Source: Treponema sp.
GTDB lineage: Bacteria; Spirochaetota; Spirochaetia; Treponematales; Breznakiellaceae
Direction of reading: 5' to 3'
Assembly (NCBI GenBank): GCA_031257595.1
Contig: JAIROH010000226.1
Span: 1-6,310, forward strand
DNA length: 6,310 nucleotides
The notes beneath the pieces were generated by a model, which had not been told where the DNA came from, made no database searches, and saw only the letters and a program-made list of their open reading frames with translations. Within the stretch, counting starts at the first letter, position 1. The number at the start of each line of letters is the position of its first letter. Positions 1 to 4,970 of this stretch are shown here, piece after piece. A program made the position numbers and the translations under genes.

Positions 1-24
1 TTTGAAATCACTACCAATAAAAAA

Positions 25-60
25 GTACTTTTGTAAGGCCCGGAGGGCCTGAAAAAGTAC
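25..60. repeat. Imperfect inverted repeat / hairpin upstream of the transporter operon
   Basis: GTACTTTT (25-32) pairs with AAAAGTAC (53-60). After a small internal mismatch, AGGCCC (36-41) pairs with GGGCCT (45-50) across a GGA loop. It lies upstream of the candidate operon promoter, so it would not be in the operon mRNA. It may be the 3' hairpin of a gene ending to the left of the window, although no U-tract follows directly. The pairing is visible in the sequence; the role is unknown. Confidence 0.45.
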
Positions 61-63
61 AAA

Positions 64-117
64 AGCCGGTTTCAAAAGTGCGCTTTTGCGCACAGTTAAT
101 TAATTTTGAAACCGGCT
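64..117. repeat. Nested perfect inverted repeat with LacI-type half-sites in its arms
   Basis: A 14-bp arm AGCCGGTTTCAAAA (64-77) is exactly complementary to TTTTGAAACCGGCT (104-117). Directly inside the left arm is a second perfect hairpin, GTGCGC-TTTT-GCGCAC (78-93). The remaining ten bases (94-103) contain the palindrome TTAATTAA. Folded, this gives a 6-bp stem stacked on a 14-bp stem with a 10-nt bulge on one side. Each arm carries the half-site CCGGTTTCA or TGAAACCGG, identical to half of the operator at 224-239; the 14-bp segments 61-74 and 107-120 each match the operator core at 11 of 14 positions. It could be a terminator for an unseen upstream gene, a pair of auxiliary operators, or both. 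Confidence 0.6.
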
Positions 118-136
118 CAAGCGATAGAAAAAAAGA

Positions 137-165
137 TTGACAAATTGGAAAAACGGGTTTTTAAT
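137..165 (+). promoter_or_regulatory. Candidate sigma70-type promoter for the sugar transporter operon
   Basis: TTGACA (137-142) is a perfect -35 box. It is followed after 17 bp by TTTAAT (160-165), five of six matches to TATAAT. Transcription would start near 172 and leave a leader of about 100 nt before the ATPase start codon. The operator at 224-239 would lie some 50-65 bp downstream of the start, where a bound repressor would act as a roadblock or through looping rather than by covering the promoter. This is predicted from consensus only. Confidence 0.55.
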
Positions 166-223
166 AGTCTAAATACGGAGTTTTGGGATTGGATTTAGAT
201 GAAGTATTTTTTTGTGAACGAAA

Positions 224-239
224 ATGAAACCGGTTTCAT
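224..239. promoter_or_regulatory. LacI-family operator (perfect 16-bp palindrome)
   Basis: ATGAAACCGGTTTCAT is a perfect palindrome with the central CG-type axis typical of LacI-family operators. It lies 30 bp upstream of the ATPase start codon. The core TGAAACCGGTTTCA is, from memory, the consensus for E. coli AscG. The LacI-family protein in this window has the same SKATVSR recognition-helix sequence as AscG, so it is the natural candidate to bind here. A second overlapping inverted repeat, CGGTTT-CAT-AAACCG (231-245), could form a small RNA hairpin in the leader. Confidence 0.8.
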
Positions 240-269
240 AAACCGTATGGCTTTACACAAGGAACAATA

Positions 270-1760
270 ATGACCGATTTGGTAAACGCGGAGCATGTCA
301 ATAAGTCTTTTTCCGGGGTTATTGCCCTGCAGGATGTTCAATTCAATCTAAAACCGGGTGAAGTGCACGCCCTGTTGGGAGAAAATGGGGCGGGAAAATC
401 CACTCTTATGAAGATCATATCCGGAGTATATACCAAAGATTCCGGAGATATTCACATAAACGGGAAAAAGCTGTTCCACGATCTTACTCCCCAAAGCGCC
501 CAAGCCATGGGCATAGGCATTATCCATCAGGAATTGAATCTGTGCCCCCATTTAACGGTGGCGGAAAACATCTTTTTGAACCGTGAATTTACAACCACAG
601 GTGTCCTGAATGCGGCAAAGCAGAATCAGGAAGCAAAAAAATATTTGAAGACGTTGAATTTGGATATAGACCCCGCCGTTCCGGTACGAAAACTGCCCGT
701 ATCCAAACAACAGATGGTGGAAATTTGTAAAACCCTTTCAATGAACGCTAACATCATCATCATGGATGAACCTACGTCGGCGCTTTCGGAAAAAGAAATC
801 GAAGACCTTTTCAAGATTATCGCGATGCTTAAAAACGAAGGAAAGGGCGTCATTTATATTTCCCACAGGCTTGAGGAGCTTTCCCGTATTGTAGACAGGG
901 TTACGATACTGAGGGACGGGAAATATATCACAACAATGAATTTTGCCAAAACGAACCTGCCGGAAATTATCAGTTATATGGTTGGCCGCGCCCTGACGGA
1001 AAAATTTCCCCATGTGGAAGTTGAGCGTGGGAAAAAGGTATTGGAAGTAAAGAATCTGTCTTCGCCCCACGGAGCCGGAGTCAAAAACGTTTCGTTTGAT
1101 CTGTACCGGGGAGAAATCCTCGCTTTTGCCGGTCTTATGGGGGCGGGCCGTACGGAAACCGTCAGGGCTATTTCCGGCGCGGACAAAATGAGTGCCGGTG
1201 AAATCCTGCTTGACGGCAAACCCGTCAAAATACACGCTCCCTGCGATGCCATCCGTTTCGGCCTTTTCTGCGCCCCGGAGGACCGCAAGAGGGACGGCCT
1301 TTGCGTAAAAATGACATTGACCGAAAACATCACGCTTCCGAGCCTGGACATAGTCTCAAGGCTTGGCGTTATTTTTAGAAACATGGAAGCGAAAAAAGCC
1401 AGGGCCATGGTTGATAATCTCAAGATTAAAACGCCCAGCGTGGATCAGTATGTGCGCAATCTTTCCGGCGGAAACCAGCAAAAGGTAGTCGTAGGCAAAT
1501 GGCTTATGCGGGACGCGAAGGTCGTTATTTTTGACGAGCCGACCAGGGGCATAGACGTAGCTTCAAAAATAGAAATTTACAATATTATGAACGAGCTAAA
1601 ACGAAATGGCATTGGAGTTATGTTCGTTTCTTCCGAATTGCCTGAAATTCTGGGCATGGCGGACAGGATTTTGGTTATGTGCAATGGCAGAGTTACCGCG
1701 GAATTGAAAGCCGGCGATACCAATCAGGAGGAGATTCTTAAATATGCAACGCAATACTAA
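270..1760 (+). CDS. rbsA: CUT2-family sugar ABC transporter, two-domain ATP-binding protein (RbsA/MglA type)
   Basis: This 496-residue cytoplasmic ATPase powers import of a monosaccharide through the adjacent permease. It has the tandem nucleotide-binding domains of the ribose/galactose class. Domain 1 shows Walker A GENGAGKST (37-45), the Q-loop glutamine in HQELN (Q87), a C-loop variant LPVSKQQ (142-148), Walker B IIIMDEPTS (162-170) and the switch histidine in YISHR (H199). Domain 2 has the degenerate Walker A GLMGAGRTE (288-296, Lys to Arg), signature LSGGNQQK (398-405) and Walker B VVIFDEPTRGID (418-429), with SSE in place of the switch His. This asymmetry is normal for the class. Length is typical. 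The start is supported by AAGGA at 259-263, 6 nt before the ATG. It is the first gene of a three-gene operon. The symbol denotes family; the substrate could be ribose, another pentose or a hexose. Confidence 0.95.
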   Translation: MTDLVNAEHVNKSFSGVIALQDVQFNLKPGEVHALLGENGAGKSTLMKIISGVYTKDSGDIHINGKKLFHDLTPQSAQAMGIGIIHQELNLCPHLTVAENIFLNREFTTTGVLNAAKQNQEAKKYLKTLNLDIDPAVPVRKLPVSKQQMVEICKTLSMNANIIIMDEPTSALSEKEIEDLFKIIAMLKNEGKGVIYISHRLEELSRIVDRVTILRDGKYITTMNFAKTNLPEIISYMVGRALTEKFPHVEVERGKKVLEVKNLSSPHGAGVKNVSFDLYRGEILAFAGLMGAGRTETVRAISGADKMSAGEILLDGKPVKIHAPCDAIRFGLFCAPEDRKRDGLCVKMTLTENITLPSLDIVSRLGVIFRNMEAKKARAMVDNLKIKTPSVDQYVRNLSGGNQQKVVVGKWLMRDAKVVIFDEPTRGIDVASKIEIYNIMNELKRNGIGVMFVSSELPEILGMADRILVMCNGRVTAELKAGDTNQEEILKYATQY

Positions 1761-1775
1761 CAGGGGGCTTGTATA

Positions 1776-2741
1776 ATGGCCGAAACAACACAGCGAAAAA
1801 GATTGGCGATAACCTTGTCCCGTTCCCAAAAACAGTTTTTTTCCACGTTCAGCGGCCTTTTTTTGCTGGGTCTGGTTTTTACGTTTTTAAGTCCGTACTT
1901 TTTTTCGCTTCATAATTTGCTTACCGTCGCTACCCAGACGGCGGTTATCGCGATTATCGCCATCGGGCAGACCTATGTGCTTATTACCGGCGGAATTGAT
2001 CTTTCCATCGGATCAAACATAGCCCTGGCCGGGATGATCTCCGGGCTTTGCATGCAGGCCCATATTCCCGTTCCCATTGCTATTATCGCTGGGCTTGTTA
2101 CCGGTATGGTTTCGGGAGCCGTGGGAGGGAGCCTGGTCGCGTTCGCCCATATCCCGCCGTTTATTGCCACGCTGGGAACGATGACGATAGCCAGAGGCGT
2201 GGCCCTTACGCTGACCCAGGCGATCCCGATCAGCGGGCTTCCCAAAATTTTTACCCAGTTCGGGACCGAATCTACGCTGGGAATCCCGAACCCGGTAATC
2301 ATCATGGTGCTGCTGGTGATAATTTTCGGATTCATTCTGGGGAAGACCAAGCTTGGGCGGCATGTGTATGCCACGGGCAGTAACTTCGAGGCCGCGAGAC
2401 TTTCCGGGGTAAACACCCAAAAAGTGCTGTTGTCGGTGTATATATTTTCCGGCCTTTTGGCGGCCTTCGCGGGACTTATCATGGCGGGCCGGATTATTTC
2501 GGCCCAGCCCACAGCCGGCGACGGTTACGAACTTGACGCGGTAGCCTCTTCGGTTATCGGAGGAACCAGTACGATGGGCGGGGAAGGCACCGCCGTAGGT
2601 ACCTTTATCGGGGCCTTTGTAATCGGTGTACTGCGAAACGGCTTGAACCTGGTTGGAGTGTCTCCGTTTATCCAGAAAATTGTTATCGGTTTGGTTATCG
2701 TCGGATCCGTGTTTCTGGACCGGATTCAGCGGAAAGACTAA
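1776..2741 (+). CDS. rbsC: CUT2-family sugar ABC transporter permease (RbsC type)
   Basis: This 321-residue inner-membrane protein forms the transport channel and is expected to act as a homodimer with the upstream ATPase. After a basic N-terminus (about 1-20) it is a succession of hydrophobic segments, consistent with the 8-10 helices of BPD_transp_2 permeases. Family landmarks visible are GGIDLSIGS (72-80), the cytoplasmic ATPase-contact region around GSNFEAARLSGV (201-212), and the conserved stretch from GYELDAVAS to TMGGEGT (250-272). Length matches RbsC (about 320). It begins 15 nt after the ATPase stop. AGGGGG (1762-1767) stands 8 nt before the ATG, so translation is probably closely linked. 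Family assignment is secure; the sugar is not determined. Confidence 0.95.
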   Translation: MAETTQRKRLAITLSRSQKQFFSTFSGLFLLGLVFTFLSPYFFSLHNLLTVATQTAVIAIIAIGQTYVLITGGIDLSIGSNIALAGMISGLCMQAHIPVPIAIIAGLVTGMVSGAVGGSLVAFAHIPPFIATLGTMTIARGVALTLTQAIPISGLPKIFTQFGTESTLGIPNPVIIMVLLVIIFGFILGKTKLGRHVYATGSNFEAARLSGVNTQKVLLSVYIFSGLLAAFAGLIMAGRIISAQPTAGDGYELDAVASSVIGGTSTMGGEGTAVGTFIGAFVIGVLRNGLNLVGVSPFIQKIVIGLVIVGSVFLDRIQRKD

Positions 2742-2810
2742 CAATAGAGACTGTTCCCGGTTTTGGGGAGGCAAGCTTTGTTTGTCCAGTTTCCTTGGAA
2801 TAGGCAAATT

Positions 2811-2828
2811 GATCTTCGTTTGAGGATC
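2811..2828 (+). other. Small intergenic hairpin before the binding-protein gene
   Basis: GATCTTC (2811-2817) pairs with GAGGATC (2822-2828) across a GTTT loop, giving seven pairs including one G-U. It sits in the 111-nt gap between permease and binding protein, 11 nt before the Shine-Dalgarno. There is no U-tract, so it is not a terminator. Intergenic stem-loops in transporter operons often protect the binding-protein mRNA and raise its yield; that role here is inference. Confidence 0.35.
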
Positions 2829-2839
2829 ATAAAATATGC

Positions 2840-2845
2840 AGGAGG
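2840..2845 (+). promoter_or_regulatory. Shine-Dalgarno that fixes the binding-protein start
   Basis: AGGAGG lies 7 nt upstream of the ATG at 2853. The frame is open further upstream to an ATG at 2763, but the extra 30 residues are not signal-peptide-like and would place this strong ribosome binding site inside the gene. The 2853 start gives a textbook signal peptide. Confidence 0.85.
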
Positions 2846-2852
2846 ATTAGAG

Positions 2853-3815
2853 ATGAAAAAAATCGTTTTACTTGCGGTACTTGTTATCGCAATTGTGGGA
2901 GTGGTATTTGCCGGACCCGGTGGTCAGCAGGGCAGCGGCAAAATCAAGGCGATCTTTATTGCCATGGATTCCCAGGATGAACACTGGCAAAAAGTAAAAG
3001 CCGGAACCGAAGCCAAAGCCAAGGAACTGGGGAATATTGATTTAACGTTCAATGCGCCCCCCACCAAGCTGGACTCCGTAACCCAGCTCCAGATGGTCGA
3101 AGACGCCATTACCAAAAAAGTCGATATTCTTATGGTGGCTCCTCTCAATGCCGACGCGATTGTTCCCGCGGTTGAAAAGGCAAAAAAGGCCGGAATCATT
3201 GTTATCATCATTGACTCCGCCGCTAATACCACTGTGTATGATTCTTTCCTGTCCACCGACAGCGTTGCTGCCGGAGCCATGGCCGCGGACAAACTTGCCG
3301 AGGCCATCGGCGGAAGGGGAAAAATCGCAATCATCAACCATCAGGCAGGCGCGGGAACCACCCTTGCCCGGCAGTCCGGTTTTGAAAACCAGGTCAAGTC
3401 CAAATATCCCAACATTACGATTGTCGGTACTCAGTATTCCGACGGCGACAAGACCAAGGCCCTTAACTTGGCCACGGACTTTATGACCGCCAATCCTGAT
3501 CTTGCGGGAATCTACGCGACCAACGAAGGTTCCACAATCGGCGCCGGAAACGGCATTATCCAGGCCGGAAAAGCGGGCAGGGTAAAATTCGTCGGCTTTG
3601 ACTGGTCCGCCGATACCAAATCCCTTATTGAACAGGACGTTCTTTACGCCACGATGGTTCAGAATCCTTTTGTTATGGGATATGAAGGCCTCCAGGCCGG
3701 TGTGGATGTATACAACAAAAAATCCGTTCCGAAGCAGGTTGATACCGGCGTAACGGTAGCAACCAAGGCAAACGCCGCTCAAATTGACGCCCTTGCCTGG
3801 GGTGGAACCCGGTAA
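2853..3815 (+). CDS. Periplasmic sugar-binding protein of a CUT2 ABC transporter (RbsB-like, Peripla_BP_4)
   Basis: This 320-residue secreted receptor delivers sugar to the permease. MKKIVLLAVLVIAIVGVVFA (1-20) is a signal peptide with a likely signal peptidase I site after VFA (20). No lipobox cysteine is present, so it should be soluble in the periplasm. The mature part has the two-lobed fold of ribose/galactose-binding proteins. Aligned by eye to E. coli RbsB, several ligand-contact positions are kept: Asp in IIDSA (D121), Arg in TLARQSG (R173), Asn in YATNEG (N224), Asp in VGFDWS (D250) and Gln in MVQNP (Q270). The aromatic pair NPFF near the N-terminus is instead DEHW (42-45), and the usual Arg after D121 is Ser, so the ligand may not be ribose. 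It lies 111 nt after the permease and ends before a strong terminator. The sugar remains unassigned. Confidence 0.92.
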   Translation: MKKIVLLAVLVIAIVGVVFAGPGGQQGSGKIKAIFIAMDSQDEHWQKVKAGTEAKAKELGNIDLTFNAPPTKLDSVTQLQMVEDAITKKVDILMVAPLNADAIVPAVEKAKKAGIIVIIIDSAANTTVYDSFLSTDSVAAGAMAADKLAEAIGGRGKIAIINHQAGAGTTLARQSGFENQVKSKYPNITIVGTQYSDGDKTKALNLATDFMTANPDLAGIYATNEGSTIGAGNGIIQAGKAGRVKFVGFDWSADTKSLIEQDVLYATMVQNPFVMGYEGLQAGVDVYNKKSVPKQVDTGVTVATKANAAQIDALAWGGTR

Positions 3816-3847
3816 TCGCTGAAACCGGCAATTTTTGTAGTTGACAC

Positions 3848-3888
3848 CGGAATGAGCTTCCCCGGAGGCTCATTCCGATGTTTTTTTT
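3848..3888 (+). terminator. Rho-independent terminator of the transporter operon
   Basis: CGGAATGAGC (3848-3857) pairs perfectly with GCTCATTCCG (3868-3877). The stem continues inward for about three more pairs to a CCCG loop, and eight T residues (3881-3888) follow on the + strand. It starts about 33 nt after the binding-protein stop codon. The right arm contains the stop codon of the convergent LacI-family gene (3870-3872). In the reverse direction the hairpin is not followed by a T-run, so it appears strong only for the + strand operon. Confidence 0.9.
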
Positions 3889-4880
3889 GTTGTCGATTCC
3901 CGTATTACAAGGTACGGCTCTATTAGTTTTCTGAGCGGGGACCGGCTGTTTTTCTTAATCAGGCGCAGCAGATATTCCGCAGCGGTCCGGCCCATTTCGC
4001 ATACCGATTGAGAAACCGTGGTCAACGGAACACGGCAAAGCGCGGAAAGGCGTATGTCGTCAAATCCGGCTACCGTAACCTGGCGGGGTATGGAAATGCC
4101 CATCTCCAAAAAACGCGCTATAAAGCCGATTGCCACATAATCGTTGGTTACAAAAAGGCTGGTCTTCTTTTTCATGATTGAGTCGTACTCCGCGACTGTG
4201 GGGGCAAGCTCATAGCCGTCTCTGTAGGTCTTCGCGTTGGAATACCTGATAATGGGGACCGCTCCACTGCAAAGATGATCTTCAAAACCCCGTATTCTGT
4301 CACGTACGGTTTCGTGATCAAAAACAGAAACGATAATCACCTGTTCATGTTCAAGGGAATTGATATGTTCCGCAAGCAAAGCCCCGCCCCTGTAATTATC
4401 ACAGCATACATACGAAACATCGGGGTCTTCGGATTTGCTGTTTACCAGAACAAAGGGGATTCCTGATTTTTCCAATTCCATCACGGCCGGAGAATTGCTG
4501 GATAAAGGCGTTATAAGCAGGCCGTCCACCCGGCTTTTCAGCATGGAACAGACGCCTTCCAGTTCCCGCGCGGGTTCCCACTGGGAACTCATCACCTGGA
4601 ACGTGTAGTTGTTTGCCGAAACAACCTTGTCGATGCCGTCGGCAAGGTCGATGTAAAAATTGTTGGGAAACTCATCCACAATAACGCCTATGTTACGGGT
4701 TGGTTTACCGGCAAGGCCCTGGGCAAGCACATTGGGGATATACGAATGTTTTTCAATTACTGACGACACCCGGCTTGTGGTTTTTTCACTTACCAGATTT
4801 GATTTTGAAATCACTCTTGAAACGGTTGCCTTTGAGACTCCGGCTTCCCTGGCTATATCGGCTATGGTTATATGTTTCAT
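3870..4880 (-). CDS. LacI/GalR-family transcriptional repressor, likely regulator of the sugar transporter
   Basis: This 336-residue DNA-binding protein has the standard LacI layout. The N-terminal helix-turn-helix is TIADIAREAGVSKATVSRVI (5-24), with SKATVSR as recognition helix. The hinge helix is PNVLAQGLAGK (49-59). A periplasmic-binding-protein-like sensor domain runs from about 62 to 330, with the family motifs VTNDYVAIGF and VTVAGFDDIRLS. The first possible start in frame is GTG at 4895, but GAAGGAAGG at 4885-4893 would then be coding; ATG 4880 places that site as its Shine-Dalgarno and begins MKHITIADIA as in relatives. The gene converges on the transporter operon. Its recognition helix is AscG-like, and the palindrome before the ATPase gene is the AscG-type site, so repression of the transporter is the best inference. 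The effector is unknown, probably the transported sugar or a metabolite of it. Confidence 0.93.
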   Translation of the reverse strand: MKHITIADIAREAGVSKATVSRVISKSNLVSEKTTSRVSSVIEKHSYIPNVLAQGLAGKPTRNIGVIVDEFPNNFYIDLADGIDKVVSANNYTFQVMSSQWEPARELEGVCSMLKSRVDGLLITPLSSNSPAVMELEKSGIPFVLVNSKSEDPDVSYVCCDNYRGGALLAEHINSLEHEQVIIVSVFDHETVRDRIRGFEDHLCSGAVPIIRYSNAKTYRDGYELAPTVAEYDSIMKKKTSLFVTNDYVAIGFIARFLEMGISIPRQVTVAGFDDIRLSALCRVPLTTVSQSVCEMGRTAAEYLLRLIKKNSRSPLRKLIEPYLVIRESTTKKTSE

Positions 4881-4884
4881 GACG

Positions 4885-4893
4885 CCTTCCTTC
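4885..4893 (-). promoter_or_regulatory. Shine-Dalgarno that fixes the LacI-family gene start
   Basis: On the - strand GAAGGAAGG precedes ATG 4880, with the AAGGA core 7 nt away. It decides against the GTG five codons upstream, for which this purine run would be coding sequence. Confidence 0.75.
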
Positions 4894-4898
4894 ACTAC

Positions 4899-4919
4899 TG
4901 TTCTGTGCTAGACAGAACA
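4899..4919. promoter_or_regulatory. Perfect inverted repeat in the divergent intergenic region, candidate operator
   Basis: TGTTCTGT (4899-4906) and ACAGAACA (4912-4919) are exact inverted copies separated by GCTAG. On the - strand the repeat covers the predicted transcription start of the LacI-family gene, about 7 nt after a TATACT box. It also lies roughly 50-70 bp upstream of the predicted start of the threonine-synthase-like gene. The sequence is unrelated to ATGAAACCGGTTTCAT, so another regulator, or an RNA hairpin in the regulator's leader, is more likely than simple autoregulation by the same site. Confidence 0.55.
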
Positions 4920-4921
4920 CC

Positions 4922-4950
4922 AGTATACACTTGCTTGAAGATTTCATCAC
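4922..4950 (-). promoter_or_regulatory. Candidate promoter of the LacI-family gene
   Basis: On the - strand TATACT (4927-4922) is a good -10 box. The hexamer 17 bp upstream is GTGATG, a weak -35 with three matches to TTGACA. Transcription would start near 4915, inside the inverted repeat 4899-4919, and give a leader of about 35 nt that includes the Shine-Dalgarno. Confidence 0.4.
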
Positions 4951-4963
4951 CCCCGGCTACACT
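4935..4963 (+). promoter_or_regulatory. Candidate promoter of the threonine-synthase-like gene
   Basis: TTGAAG (4935-4940) and TACACT (4958-4963) are separated by 17 bp, each with four of six consensus matches. The predicted start falls at about 4970-4971, on the A of the ATG, which would make the mRNA leaderless. It overlaps the opposing promoter of the regulator gene, so the two could interfere. The prediction is weak. Confidence 0.3.
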
Positions 4964-4970
4964 TTAAGTC

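Noticed and set aside
1..36. Frame 1 is open from the window edge and reads FEITTNKKVLL then TAA, possibly the tail of an upstream gene.
   Set aside because: Eleven codons are too few to recognise or to separate from chance; the hairpins that follow make it plausible but not supportable.
681..720. First ATPase domain has LPVSKQQ instead of the classical LSGGQ signature.
   Set aside because: A divergent C-loop in domain 1 is usual for the RbsA/MglA class, so it is not a defect.
2763..2852. N-terminal extension of 30 residues on the binding protein from the ATG at 2763.
   Set aside because: It would bury the strong AGGAGG ribosome binding site and displace the signal peptide from the N-terminus.
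3820..3833. TGAAACCGG half-site just after the binding-protein stop codon.
   Set aside because: Only one half matches the operator (9 of 14 overall). It could be a distal auxiliary site but the evidence is a single 9-mer.
4804..4815. TTTGAAATCACT occurs both here and at positions 1-12.
   Set aside because: One shared 12-mer is about what chance gives in 6.3 kb, and the flanks do not match.
4818..4830. TGAAACGGTTGCC inside the regulator gene resembles an operator.
   Set aside because: It encodes the conserved helix-turn-helix residues (ATVSR) and is not palindromic.
4881..4895. GTG start at 4895 for the LacI-family gene.
   Set aside because: The purine run after it is a good Shine-Dalgarno for ATG 4880, and family members begin close to the helix-turn-helix.
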